Assembly: GCA_905209725.1 (NCBI GenBank)
Contig: CAJLTZ010000025.1
Coordinates: forward strand, 1-28,528
Direction of reading: 5' to 3'
From: an uncultured Muribaculaceae bacterium
GTDB taxonomy: Bacteria > Bacteroidota > Bacteroidia > Bacteroidales > Muribaculaceae
Length of the DNA stretch: 28,528 nucleotides
Part shown: positions 13,704 to 22,834 of the stretch, piece after piece
How the letters are laid out: each line of letters starts with the position of its first letter
How positions within the stretch are numbered: the stretch's first letter is position 1
Position numbers and translations under genes: made by a program
The notes under the pieces: generated by a model
Seen by the model: only the letters and a program-made list of their open reading frames with translations
What the model was told of the DNA's origin: nothing
The model's database searches: none

Positions 13704-16103
13704 ATGAGAATAAACGGACACATACAGATTCTATTGCTATCAGTGCTTTCGCTAATAATGTATTCCTGCTCCTATGGCGACGACATCAGGAATCTTCAGA
13801 ACAGGGTGGACACGCTTGAATCGGCGGTGGCAGCCCTCGAGAAAGCCTATTCCGACGGTAAGATAATCACGGATGTGAAAGCGCGTGGCGATGAAGGTTT
13901 TGACATTACTTTTTCCGACCACAGCACAATTTTTGTGAGCAATGGCATCGCGGGCGTCACTCCGCTTTTGCGAATTGATACAGAGGGATTCTGGACAGTG
14001 TCGTATGACAACGGAAAGAATTATTCCCGCCTTGAGGATGCTTCAGGAGAGAACATCCACAGTGCAGGATTATGCGTAAGGATTGCGGTCAACGACAAAG
14101 GCTGTTTCCGTTTCGAGGTGTATGATCCGCGTCATCCCGACGTTACGATATATTCCTCCGACACCTCCCTGCCGGCCGACCCGGCACGGGTGCTCCAGTC
14201 GGTGACGCGGGATGATAAATCGGGCACAATCACGCTAACTATGGCTGACGGCACGGCATTCAGGTTTAATCTCGATGTGGCTTATCCCACAGGGATTGTG
14301 GTGCTCACCGAGCGCATTGGCCTTACCCCCGGCGCAGAGGCGGAGTTCGAATTTCGGGTAAATCCCTCCAACTCCTTCTCCGGCTTCAACATCGAGGGGG
14401 AGGATGCCAATCTGGAACTTGACCTTGTGGGGACACGTGCAGGCGATGAGACAGCCGACTCATATGTGACGCCGCCGCAGAACTACAAGCTTGTGAGCGT
14501 GCAGCCCTCGCGCAATGCCGAGGGGCAGATAAAGGAGGGACAGTTCAAGGCCGTGATCCGCGACTTGGGCAAAAGCCCGGCATATCAGGAGCGTGTGGTG
14601 CTGACGCTGACCACAGTGGATGGGGCCGGACGCCGCATCCAGTTGTCGAGTTCGCTGATAGCGGTGGAGACTTCCGAGGGGGCTGATATCCTGTCGCTTA
14701 TGGTAGGTGACAACAAAGGCGTGGAGACCTCGCCCGGAGTGATAGAGGTGAAGCTCCCAGCCGGAGTTGACGCGAAGAATGCAGAGGCCGTGATCCAGAC
14801 CAATGGTGCCACGATAGAGGCCGGGCAAAGCATTGCCTCGGGCCCGGGCACGGTAAAGATGCGCCTCGACCTTTCCCGCCCCCTTTTGGTAACTGTCTCT
14901 CCGAAGCAGGGAATGAAGCGCCAGTATAAGATAGTGGCGCATTATTCAAATCTGCCCGTGGTGTATATCACCACACCATCCCCCATCACCAGCAAGGAGG
15001 ACTGGACCGACGCCTGTGAACTGCAGATATGGAACGCCGGCGCGGACAATGCCGTGCTTGCCACACAGATAAAGGGACGCGGCAATTCCACTTGGAGTAT
15101 GCCCAAGAAGCCCTATGCCATCAAGCTCGGCAAGAAATCCGAAGTGCTCGGCATGAAGGCGCACAAGCGCTGGTGCCTGCTCGCCAATTACATCGACCGC
15201 ACACTGATGCGCAATGATGTAGCGCTCGAAATTGCCCGCCGCATGGAGGGTCTCGACTGGACACCGAGCGGCCGATTTGTCGACCTTGTGGTGAACGGCA
15301 AATTCCAGGGCAACTATTACCTCTGCGAGCAGATCAGAGTTGATGAAAACCGCGTGAATATCACCGAGATGAAGGCCGGAGACACGGATGAAAACTCCAT
15401 TACCGGCGGCTATCTTCTCGAATTCGACATAGCATACGACGAGGTGAATAAATTCAAGACTTCGATTCTGAATTTCCCCGTGAATATAAAGGAACCTGAC
15501 GAGAAGGTGCTTGGCAAGGAACAATTCGAATATATCACCCATTACGTCAACGATATGGAATCGCAGATTGTGGCCAAATGTGATGAAACGATGCTCCGCA
15601 GTTTTATCGACGTTGATTCCTGGGTGGACTATTTCCTTGTGATGGAACTCACCGGGAATGGGGAATGCTCATGGCCCAAGAGCGTATACATGCACAAGGA
15701 CCGGGGCAGCGTGATGCACCTCGGTCCGGTGTGGGATTTCGACTGGGGCACATTCAGTCCGCGGCAGGGATGGATCACTGATTTCACTTTTCTCTTCCGC
15801 GACCTTTTCTATGGCGGCACATTCACCAATGAGGTAAACAAGCGTTGGCCTGCGGCAGAAAAAGCACTGGCCACAATCTTTGACTACATTGACCTCCGAG
15901 CCGAAGAGATTCGGGAATCGGAGTCGCTGAACAGCAAAGTGTGGCCGTGTCCTTCAGGATTCAATTATGACTATTCGATGACATTCGATGAAGCCGTTGC
16001 AGCGCTTAAGAACGAGCTCCGCAAGCGCATAGACTTCATCAATGCCAATCCAAGGGTTACTCCCGATAGTAAACGCGTTTCACGCGCGGGGAGACGGAGG
16101 TAA
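13704..16103 (+). CDS. CotH-kinase-domain surface lipoprotein with DUF4988-like N-terminus
   Basis: This 799-residue protein has a lipoprotein signal (MYSC, Cys22) followed by SYGDD, an acidic motif like the Bacteroidetes surface-export signal. Residues about 28-120 form a short coiled coil (LQNRVDTLESAVAALEKAY) and a DUF4988-like beta domain; two Ig-like segments follow (about 190-320 and 325-415). From about 420 comes a CotH kinase domain: KGRGNSTW, 'KRWCLLANYIDRTLMRNDVALEIARRM', 'GNYYLCEQIRVDENRVNI' and the metal-binding VWDFDWGT. CotH proteins are atypical secreted kinases that phosphorylate Ser/Thr, or in some cases other substrates. The target is unknown. Its 3' end overlaps that of murF-alr by 47 nt. 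Confidence 0.9.
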   Translation: MRINGHIQILLLSVLSLIMYSCSYGDDIRNLQNRVDTLESAVAALEKAYSDGKIITDVKARGDEGFDITFSDHSTIFVSNGIAGVTPLLRIDTEGFWTVSYDNGKNYSRLEDASGENIHSAGLCVRIAVNDKGCFRFEVYDPRHPDVTIYSSDTSLPADPARVLQSVTRDDKSGTITLTMADGTAFRFNLDVAYPTGIVVLTERIGLTPGAEAEFEFRVNPSNSFSGFNIEGEDANLELDLVGTRAGDETADSYVTPPQNYKLVSVQPSRNAEGQIKEGQFKAVIRDLGKSPAYQERVVLTLTTVDGAGRRIQLSSSLIAVETSEGADILSLMVGDNKGVETSPGVIEVKLPAGVDAKNAEAVIQTNGATIEAGQSIASGPGTVKMRLDLSRPLLVTVSPKQGMKRQYKIVAHYSNLPVVYITTPSPITSKEDWTDACELQIWNAGADNAVLATQIKGRGNSTWSMPKKPYAIKLGKKSEVLGMKAHKRWCLLANYIDRTLMRNDVALEIARRMEGLDWTPSGRFVDLVVNGKFQGNYYLCEQIRVDENRVNITEMKAGDTDENSITGGYLLEFDIAYDEVNKFKTSILNFPVNIKEPDEKVLGKEQFEYITHYVNDMESQIVAKCDETMLRSFIDVDSWVDYFLVMELTGNGECSWPKSVYMHKDRGSVMHLGPVWDFDWGTFSPRQGWITDFTFLFRDLFYGGTFTNEVNKRWPAAEKALATIFDYIDLRAEEIRESESLNSKVWPCPSGFNYDYSMTFDEAVAALKNELRKRIDFINANPRVTPDSKRVSRAGRRR

Positions 16104-18534
16104 GCACCTCGTAGGGGATAGTGTCGAGCGTGTCGGCGAGGCGCTGGAGGGGAGCTTCGGCGCCGAAAATCTCCACGCTGTCGCCCACCTCGCAGTCGAT
16201 GCCGGTGACATCTATCATGCAGGCATCCATGCAGATATTTCCTACCGTGGGCGCCCACTGACCATTGACGCGCAGAGCCACGGCGCCGCGACCGAAATGA
16301 CGGTTCATGCCGTCGGCATAGCCAATCGGGATAGTGGCGATGCGCGAGGGGCGTGTGAGCACTCCCCGGCGACCATAGCCTATTGTCTCGCCCGCCTCCC
16401 ATTCGCGGATTCCGCTAATCACGGTGCGAAGCGTGGACACCACCTCGAGAGGTTTCTCCATCTCCGGAGGCAGCGTGTTGGCGCCGTATAGACCGATGCC
16501 GAGACGCGCCATGTCGTAATGATGCTCCGGGAAGCGGAGAATGCCCGCGGAATTGAGCACATGGCGCAGAATAGGCGTCTTCGAACGCGACAACATATAA
16601 TCAGTGTATTTGCGGAAACGCTCCAACTGGAGAAGCGTATAGTCATCCATATCGGGACAGTCGGCTGTGGCAAGATGTGAGAACACCGACTGCGCCTTTA
16701 CCAGCGGCGTGCTTTCCAAAATATCCATGAGCCGGGGCAGTTCCTCCTCGATAAATCCCATGCGGTGCATGCCGGTGTCGAGTTTGATGTGGATGGGATA
16801 ATCCGTTATTCCGTTCTTTTCAGCCTCGCGCATCACATCGCGCAGCATCTCGAAATTATATACCTCCGGCTCAAGATGATAGGCGAACATCGACTTATAA
16901 TTCACCACCTTGGGATTCATCACCATAATGGGCATCGTGATGCCGCGTTGGCGCAACTCGATTCCTTCATCGAGCACTGCGACGGCGAGATAGGCCGCGC
17001 CTGCATCCTGCAGCGTCTTGGCAATCTCATATGAACCGGCGCCATATCCTGAAGCCTTCACCATGCAGACGATTCCTGTGCCGGAGGGGAGGCTCTGGCG
17101 GAAATAATTGTAATTGGCCACGAGAGCGTCTAGGTTGACCTCAAGCACCGTTTCATGCTGGCGGGTCTCGAGCATCTCGGCGATTTCGCTGAAATTGAAT
17201 TCGGGGCTACCCTTCAGCAGAATGGCCTCATTGGCGAAATCGGAAGTGGAGAGATGAGCAAGCAGTTCCTGGGTGTCAGCGAAAAACTCTGCGTCCTGAG
17301 GGAAGAGATACTTATATTGTGCGATAGTGTTTCCGACGCCTATGAAGCGGTTGATTCCTGCGCGGCGCACGAGGTCGGCGATGTCGGCATAGAGCGCCGG
17401 AGCCGGGGAAGTTTCGTGATGCAGGTCGCTCAGGATGAGGGTGGATGTCTGTGAAGGCATGGTGCGGCGGCGCAGGAAATCGAGCGCCGGACGCAGCGAA
17501 CTGAAATCGGAGGTGTAAGAATCGTGCACCACTGAGCATCCGTTGACACCTTCTGTAACATTGAGGCGCGTGCCAATCTTGTGGAGATGGGAGAAGCGCT
17601 CGGCAATGGTGGGGGCGTCGATTCCGCTGTGGAGCATAAAGAGGAGTGCATGAGCCGCATTCTCGCGGTCGGCCTCGCTTTCGAGCGGGGCTGTGAAGGA
17701 ATGCTCCGAGCCCTGCCAGGTATAATCCACTCTCGTGAGGGCTCCCGGAAGACGTGAGAAATTTATCTGCAGGTCGGCGGGGTGACCCTCTGCACTCCAG
17801 CAGAGGGGTTCGGCATTGGGTGCCATATCGAAGAGAGCCTGTGCCACTTCGGGCATGTCGGCGGAGAAAATCACGGTCTTCACCTGCGGAGCCGAGGCAA
17901 GGATCGCCTTCTCGTGAGCCTTTGCAGCGAGCGATGGGAAATTCTCCGAATGGGGATCCTGGATGTTGGTTATAATCACTGTGTCGGGTGAGATGCAGCG
18001 GGCCAGCGCCTCCATTTCTCCGGGACGAGAGATTCCGGCCTCAATCACGCCGAGAGTAGCAGCCGGCTTGAGTTCCCACATGGAGAGGGGCACGCCTATC
18101 TGCGAATTGAAACTGCGTGGGGAACGGGAGATGTCGGAAAGGGGTTCCATAAGCTGGAATATCCATTCCTTTAGGGTGGTTTTGCCTCGGCTGCCTGTGA
18201 TTGCGAGGATTTTGCCTGCGAAGTCGGGGCGACGCGCCGCGACAGTCTGGAGAGCCTTCACAGTGTCGCTGACTACAATGAAATTGGCATCGGGCATAAT
18301 GGTTGCGGCATCTTCGGGAATGCGGTTCACCACAAAATCGCGCACTCCCCGCGAGTAAAGCTGAGAGATGTAGCGGTGGCCATCGTTGCCCTGGGTGGTG
18401 ATGGCAAAGAATAGCGTTCCGGCAGGATTCTGGAGTGAACGGGAGTCGGTGAGGAGGGTGTCGATACTCCGCTCGGGGTGCGTGATTGGTAGTTGCGAGA
18501 GCATTCCCGCAATATCAGAAATAGAAAGTGTCAT
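16057..18534 (-). CDS. murF-alr: Bifunctional MurF ligase/alanine racemase
   Basis: The 825-residue fusion joins two peptidoglycan steps. Residues 1 to about 450 are MurF, which adds D-Ala-D-Ala to UDP-MurNAc-tripeptide using ATP; the P-loop is GSRGKTT (114-120), with Arg replacing the usual Asn. Residues about 455-825 are PLP-dependent alanine racemase, which makes the D-Ala: Lys493 in MVKASGYGAGS carries PLP, Tyr720 in GYGRRG is the second base, and the C-terminus 'LTSVSPRVKRVYYRE' is conserved. The fusion is typical of Bacteroidales. It is the last gene of the operon from 22714, 5 nt after xseB. Its stop lies inside the convergent CotH gene. Confidence 0.97.
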   Translation of the reverse strand: MTLSISDIAGMLSQLPITHPERSIDTLLTDSRSLQNPAGTLFFAITTQGNDGHRYISQLYSRGVRDFVVNRIPEDAATIMPDANFIVVSDTVKALQTVAARRPDFAGKILAITGSRGKTTLKEWIFQLMEPLSDISRSPRSFNSQIGVPLSMWELKPAATLGVIEAGISRPGEMEALARCISPDTVIITNIQDPHSENFPSLAAKAHEKAILASAPQVKTVIFSADMPEVAQALFDMAPNAEPLCWSAEGHPADLQINFSRLPGALTRVDYTWQGSEHSFTAPLESEADRENAAHALLFMLHSGIDAPTIAERFSHLHKIGTRLNVTEGVNGCSVVHDSYTSDFSSLRPALDFLRRRTMPSQTSTLILSDLHHETSPAPALYADIADLVRRAGINRFIGVGNTIAQYKYLFPQDAEFFADTQELLAHLSTSDFANEAILLKGSPEFNFSEIAEMLETRQHETVLEVNLDALVANYNYFRQSLPSGTGIVCMVKASGYGAGSYEIAKTLQDAGAAYLAVAVLDEGIELRQRGITMPIMVMNPKVVNYKSMFAYHLEPEVYNFEMLRDVMREAEKNGITDYPIHIKLDTGMHRMGFIEEELPRLMDILESTPLVKAQSVFSHLATADCPDMDDYTLLQLERFRKYTDYMLSRSKTPILRHVLNSAGILRFPEHHYDMARLGIGLYGANTLPPEMEKPLEVVSTLRTVISGIREWEAGETIGYGRRGVLTRPSRIATIPIGYADGMNRHFGRGAVALRVNGQWAPTVGNICMDACMIDVTGIDCEVGDSVEIFGAEAPLQRLADTLDTIPYEVLTSVSPRVKRVYYRE

Positions 18535-18539
18535 TTTAA

Positions 18540-18746
18540 TCAGATAGCTTTTAACTCCTCGAGAGTGGCGGCCACTTTCTGGTCGGTCTGTGTGAGGCGT
18601 TCCTTACAAAATTTCAACAGGGCGAGAGCGCGCTCGGTATATTCCGAGAGCTTGTCGATATCGCATTGGTCGGATTCCATCCGGGCCACAATAGCCTCGA
18701 GTTCAGCAATGGCTTCGCCATAGCTCATCTCTTCAATCTTTTTCAT
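18540..18746 (-). CDS. xseB: Exodeoxyribonuclease VII small subunit
   Basis: The 68-residue helical protein 'MSYGEAIAELEAIVARMESDQCDIDKLSEYTERALALLKFCKERL' matches the XseB family closely. Several copies bind the large subunit XseA to form exonuclease VII, which trims single-stranded DNA in both directions to short oligonucleotides. The ATG at 18746 gives the usual length; a longer open frame would overlap xseA. It lies 23 nt after xseA and 5 nt before murF-alr, so all are cotranscribed. Confidence 0.95.
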   Translation of the reverse strand: MKKIEEMSYGEAIAELEAIVARMESDQCDIDKLSEYTERALALLKFCKERLTQTDQKVAATLEELKAI

Positions 18747-18769
18747 CGTAATATTATGATGTCTATTAT

Positions 18770-20074
18770 CTATTCTACAACTTTTGACTTGAACGAGCCC
18801 CCTTCGAGGCGGGTCTCTACCAATGTGCCGGGCGGGATATCCTCCGGACGGCGCACGGCGTGGCCGTTGACGCGGGTGATGCTGTAGCCACGGCGGAGAG
18901 TGTTTTCGGGGCTGAGCACGCGGAGGAGAGCCTCGGTGCGGTCGAGGCGCATGGAGGCTTTTGTGAAGGTCTGCGCCACGGCCGACTGCAGGCGAGCGGC
19001 CACGCGCGTGGCCTTGTCCTGCTCGCGGGAGATGCGCAGGGCGATGCCGCGTTGCATGGCGGCTCCGAGGCGCTCGAGGCGCAGGTTCTGCTGCAGCACG
19101 CACTGCTTGACGCGTGCCGGGAGGGTCTGCTCGAGGTTGGAGAGACGCAGGTGCTCGCCATTAAGACGGTCGGCGGCATATTTGGCCACGCGCTGCACCA
19201 GTTCCAAGGCTTTGTCGCGGGCAGCGCGCAGACGGTCGATAAGGAATTCGGCGGCGGCGGTGGGCGTTTTGCAGCGCACACAGGCCAGTTCGTCAAGCAC
19301 GGTGCGGTCGCGCTCATGGCCGATGCCTACCACCACAGGAATGGGGAATGTGGCCACACGCCGGGCGAGTTCCAGATTGTCGAACCCGTTGAGGTCGGTG
19401 GTGGCGCCGCCTCCGCGGATAATCACCACGCAGTCCCAGAAGTCGAGAGCCTGCTCGATGCGGTCGAGGGCGGCCATCACGGAGAGGGCTGTACGTTCAC
19501 CCTGCATCACGGCCGGGAAAAGGAGCGGATATAGCGCGAATCCCTCGCGGTTGTTGCCGAGCTGATTCATGAAATCGCCGTAACCGGCGGCCCCGTCGGC
19601 CGAAACCACGGCTATCTTCTGCGGCGCTTCCGGGAAGGGGAGGCTTTTGTTGTAATTGTCCACGCCCTCGCGGTGAAGGCGCTCGAGGATTTCGCGACGC
19701 AGGCGCTCCATATCGCCTAACGTATAATTGGGGTCGATGTCGGTGATGGTGAAGGAGAGGCCGTAGACCTGATGGTGGTTGGCCGAACCGCGCACGAGCA
19801 CCTTTAGGCCTGTGACGATGTCGCGACCTGTGGCCTCATAGAATCTGGAGCGGAGCATCCTGAAATTGCTTTGCCATATCATGGCGCGCATCTTGGCGCG
19901 AGTCTGACCTGCGGCATCTTTCTCTATGAGCTCCATGTAGCAGTGACCTCCGGCCACGCGCACATCGCTGAGTTCGGCGAGCACCCAGACTCCCTGCAAC
20001 TGTGGGTTCATCCTGATGGTGTTCCCCAGCAGTGTCTGGTATTCCAGCAGTGTCATTCTATTTTCGGGAGCCAT
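18770..20074 (-). CDS. xseA: Exodeoxyribonuclease VII large subunit
   Basis: The 434-residue catalytic subunit degrades single-stranded DNA with XseB. It has an N-terminal OB-fold ('VWVLAELSDVRVAGGHCYMELIEKD'), a catalytic domain with 'KIAVVSADGAAGYGDF', RGGGATTDLNGFD and 'VVVGIGHERDRTVLDELACVRCKTPTAAAEFL', then a long helical region and a C-terminal 'ENTLRRGYSITRVNG' segment. All are canonical. The open frame extends to 20269, but that part overlaps the DUF4831 gene and has biased composition. The ATG at 20074 is chosen; 20080 and 20056 are alternatives. It follows the DUF4831 stop (20085) closely. Confidence 0.95.
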   Translation of the reverse strand: MAPENRMTLLEYQTLLGNTIRMNPQLQGVWVLAELSDVRVAGGHCYMELIEKDAAGQTRAKMRAMIWQSNFRMLRSRFYEATGRDIVTGLKVLVRGSANHHQVYGLSFTITDIDPNYTLGDMERLRREILERLHREGVDNYNKSLPFPEAPQKIAVVSADGAAGYGDFMNQLGNNREGFALYPLLFPAVMQGERTALSVMAALDRIEQALDFWDCVVIIRGGGATTDLNGFDNLELARRVATFPIPVVVGIGHERDRTVLDELACVRCKTPTAAAEFLIDRLRAARDKALELVQRVAKYAADRLNGEHLRLSNLEQTLPARVKQCVLQQNLRLERLGAAMQRGIALRISREQDKATRVAARLQSAVAQTFTKASMRLDRTEALLRVLSPENTLRRGYSITRVNGHAVRRPEDIPPGTLVETRLEGGSFKSKVVE

Positions 20075-20084
20075 TTGCATCGGT

Positions 20085-21182
20085 TCAATTGGCGGAATCT
20101 GTAATTTCAGAGATGTTGACGATGGCGCCTGTGGCCGGATTGAAAGTAGCGGCGCTACGGACCTTCTTGTCGCTGAAGAGGGTGGGGTCGAGGCCGAAGC
20201 GCACGCCGGCCTGGGCGAGTTCCACGTCACCGCTCCAGAGGGTGGCGCCGCGGAGGGTGATCTCCACATGTGCCGTGCCCGGGATGTTATACATCACAGC
20301 GTTTTTCGGCAGTTTCTTTTCCTCCCCCTTATCGTCGACAGGGATTTCAGCGGAGCGGAGGTTGCTCACGCGGATATATACCGGGTCGCCCGAATAGTCG
20401 TCAGCACCTACGAATCCTGCGAAGTCGCTGAGACGGAAAAGGATGGAGCGTCCCTCCTCATCGGGCATGAATGTGAATGAGCGGCTGACGGTCTGAGTGG
20501 CGCTGGCTCCGGCGAAAGCCGCAGTCACAGCCTCATCCTGATGCTGCAGGCTCTTGAGCATGAGTTCGAGCTGACGGCCGTCAGTGGGCATTGTCTCGGC
20601 GGTGCCGCGCGTGAGCGACACCTTTGAGTCGCGAATCTCCATCAGGCTCTCGGAGAGCATCTGGGCCTGCTTGGCCGTGCTCTGCGATGCGAGGAAATCC
20701 TCGTTGACATATTGCAGATATTCCTTTATGTCGATTTTCTCGATGGGTTGCGTGGCAGGGAGTTCGGGGACATCCGGGGACGCTACCTCCTTGTTGATGG
20801 CGAGCAACATATTGTTGTCGGCCACGCATAACTGGGTGATGGCGCCGGGCTTGAGCTGCATGAGAAACTGGCTTTCGGGGTCGGTGTCGGGAACGCCGAC
20901 GGGGATTACCTTCACATCCGTGATCTGCCATTGTTCGCCATCATGCTCCACCACATCGCTCTTGCCGATGAAGCGCTTGGCATACTGGCGGTATGGTCCG
21001 GCGACGTTCACGGTGCGCTTCGCCGAGACGTCGATGCGCAGGGATGTGAGAGGCAGCGTGTAAACGAGTCCATATTCATTGTGGCGGTCGGCGGAGAGCA
21101 TGCGGGTCTGCTGGGCGGATGCCGGGGCGGACATAAGGGCAATTCCGGCGGCCGTGAGGAATGCGGCTGTAAGTGTTCTCAT
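20085..21182 (-). CDS. DUF4831 family exported protein
   Basis: The 365-residue protein has a clear signal peptide (AAFLTAAGIALMSAPASAQQ, cleavage near residue 23). The rest follows the DUF4831 pattern: 'YGLVYTLPLTSLRIDVSAKRTVNVAGPYRQYAKRFIG' at the start, and 'GIPGTAHVEI'-type and 'LWSGDVELAQAGVRFGLDPTLF' near the end. The family occurs in Bacteroidetes and its function is unknown; I see no catalytic motif. It is the second gene of the nnr-xseAB-murF-alr operon, 5 nt after nnr and about 10 nt before xseA. Its conserved place in a wall/repair operon hints at an envelope role, but that is inference. Confidence 0.88.
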   Translation of the reverse strand: MRTLTAAFLTAAGIALMSAPASAQQTRMLSADRHNEYGLVYTLPLTSLRIDVSAKRTVNVAGPYRQYAKRFIGKSDVVEHDGEQWQITDVKVIPVGVPDTDPESQFLMQLKPGAITQLCVADNNMLLAINKEVASPDVPELPATQPIEKIDIKEYLQYVNEDFLASQSTAKQAQMLSESLMEIRDSKVSLTRGTAETMPTDGRQLELMLKSLQHQDEAVTAAFAGASATQTVSRSFTFMPDEEGRSILFRLSDFAGFVGADDYSGDPVYIRVSNLRSAEIPVDDKGEEKKLPKNAVMYNIPGTAHVEITLRGATLWSGDVELAQAGVRFGLDPTLFSDKKVRSAATFNPATGAIVNISEITDSAN

Positions 21183-21187
21183 TGCGC

Positions 21188-22714
21188 TTAAGATTTTTTA
21201 CGTTCTAATACTGAATTGATTGCGCGGCCTGCGAATCGGGAGATGTCGCGGGCTGTCATTCCGAACTCGCCCAATTCGGCAGCGGCCATATCTCCGGCGA
21301 GTCCATGGAAGTAGACGCCTAAGATGGAGGCATATTCCGGGTTGTAGCCCTGAGAGAGGAAAGCGGCAATCATGCCGGTGAGCACGTCGCCGGCACCGGC
21401 TGTGGCCATTCCTGCGTTGCCGGTCATATTGAAATAGACTCGGCCTGTGGGGCGCACCGTGGCGGTGTAATGGCCTTTGAGCACGATGATGATGTTGTAT
21501 TGGCGCGACATCTCGATGGCAGTGCGGAGGCGCTGCTCGCTGTTCTGGTGCTCGCCGAAGAGACGGTCGAACTCTCCGGCGTGGGGCGTGATGATAGTCT
21601 TTGCCGGGAGCAGCGAGAGCATCGATGGGCGTTTTGCTATACAGTTGATTGCATCGGCGTCGACCACGAGGGGACATTTTGCATTCTGGAGGAGATTCTG
21701 GAGAGCGTCCACAGTGGCTTCCTGAGTGCCGATGCCGGGGCCTACTGCTACTGCCTGATGGTTATGGTGCACACGCATGTCGCTGATGTAGTGCTCGTTG
21801 CGGTCGGGTTCATACATCACTTCGGGGATTGCCGTCTGCAGGATGTTGAGTCCGCCGCGGGCGCCATGCACGGTGCAGAGGCCTGCGCCGGTACGCATCA
21901 CTGCTTCGGCGCACATCACGGCGGCGCCTGTCATGCCGGTGCTGCCTGCAAAGAGGAGCGTGGAGCCGTAGTCGCGCTTGCCGGTGAATGGATTGCGGCG
22001 ACGGAGAAGCGGCGCCACGTTGCGCGCGTCGATTACATAATAATTTGTGGCCGTGTCTTTGATTTTCGACTCGTCGAGGTCGATGTCGAGGAGTTTCCAC
22101 TCGCCGAGCACATCATGGTTTTCGGCAAAGAAGAAGCTGAGGCGGGGGAGCTGGAAGGCAAGCGTGAGATGGGCGTGCACCATGTCGCGGATGCTGGCCT
22201 GGGAGTTCCATTCGCAGAAGAGTCCGGAGGGGATGTCGATTGATACCACGTACGCGCCCGACTCATTAATATATCTTGCCACAGCCATGAAACCTCCCTG
22301 AAGGGGTTTGTTGAGACCGGAGCCGAAGAGGCCGTCTACCACCACATCTGTCTCGCTGAGGTATGGGGGGGTGAATTCGCGGCTCACCTCCGTGAAGTCG
22401 ACGCCTTCGATTGTGATGAGTTTTTTACGCTCTTCGTCGCAGTCGTGAGAGAGTTTGCCGGTCACATTAAAGAGGAATACCTCGAGTTTGCGGAAACCTT
22501 GCTCGATGAGCATGCGTGCCACGGCGAGGGCGTCGCCGCCGTTGTTGCCGGGGCCGGCGATTACTACGATGCGTTGGCCGGGCAGGAAGCGGGACACGAT
22601 TTCGGCGGTAACTTGTGAAGCGGCGCGCTCCATCAGGTCGACTGAATTTATATTCTGACTCTCGCAGGTGGCTTCATCCACGGCGCGAAGCGCCTGCGAA
22701 TCCAAGATCTTCAT
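21188..22714 (-). CDS. nnr: Bifunctional NAD(P)H-hydrate epimerase/dehydratase
   Basis: The 508-residue fusion repairs hydrated NADH and NADPH. Residues about 1-215 are the YjeF_N epimerase (NnrE): 'VVIAGPGNNGGDALAVARML', and 'VVSIDIPSGL' with the catalytic Asp. Residues about 230-508 are the ribokinase-like ADP/ATP-dependent dehydratase (NnrD): 'FAGSTGMTGAAVMCAEAVMRTGAGL', 'VVDADAINC', TPHAGEFDRLFG and 'NAGMATAGAGDVLTGMIAAFL' containing the GAGD catalytic loop. It is the first gene of a five-gene operon with a strong promoter at 22737-22767. The usual GGTGDVL sequence is AGAGDVL here, a mild variant. Confidence 0.95.
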   Translation of the reverse strand: MKILDSQALRAVDEATCESQNINSVDLMERAASQVTAEIVSRFLPGQRIVVIAGPGNNGGDALAVARMLIEQGFRKLEVFLFNVTGKLSHDCDEERKKLITIEGVDFTEVSREFTPPYLSETDVVVDGLFGSGLNKPLQGGFMAVARYINESGAYVVSIDIPSGLFCEWNSQASIRDMVHAHLTLAFQLPRLSFFFAENHDVLGEWKLLDIDLDESKIKDTATNYYVIDARNVAPLLRRRNPFTGKRDYGSTLLFAGSTGMTGAAVMCAEAVMRTGAGLCTVHGARGGLNILQTAIPEVMYEPDRNEHYISDMRVHHNHQAVAVGPGIGTQEATVDALQNLLQNAKCPLVVDADAINCIAKRPSMLSLLPAKTIITPHAGEFDRLFGEHQNSEQRLRTAIEMSRQYNIIIVLKGHYTATVRPTGRVYFNMTGNAGMATAGAGDVLTGMIAAFLSQGYNPEYASILGVYFHGLAGDMAAAELGEFGMTARDISRFAGRAINSVLERKKS

Positions 22715-22736
22715 GCGTGTGTTGGTATTTAATCTA

Positions 22737-22767
22737 CAAAGATACAGCCTTCCGACCGATTTTGCAA
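22737..22767 (-). promoter_or_regulatory. Promoter of the nnr-xseAB-murF-alr operon
   Basis: On the minus strand the -7 box is TATCTTTG (22737-22744), 23 nt before the nnr ATG. A TTG (22765-22767) stands exactly 20 nt upstream. The TTG belongs to the T-run that ends the aldolase terminator, so the two signals share bases. Confidence 0.8.
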
Positions 22768-22816
22768 AAAAAAATAAAAAACCGCGCGCAACACGAAGCG
22801 TGGTGTTGTGCGCGGT
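22768..22816 (-). terminator. Rho-independent terminator of the aldolase gene
   Basis: A 14-bp stem (22803-22816 with 22781-22794, one G-U pair) has an 8-nt loop and is followed on the minus strand by a long T-run broken by one A. It lies 18 nt after the aldolase stop. Confidence 0.9.
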
Positions 22817-22834
22817 TGTAAATATTCTTGAGAT

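Noticed and set aside
18747..19103. N-terminal extension of xseB into xseA
   Set aside because: It would overlap xseA in another frame and give a 187-residue protein, while XseB proteins are about 60-80 residues.
20075..20269. N-terminal extension of xseA
   Set aside because: The extra residues are a Ser/Pro/Ala-rich shadow of the DUF4831 gene; the XseA family begins near the OB-fold.
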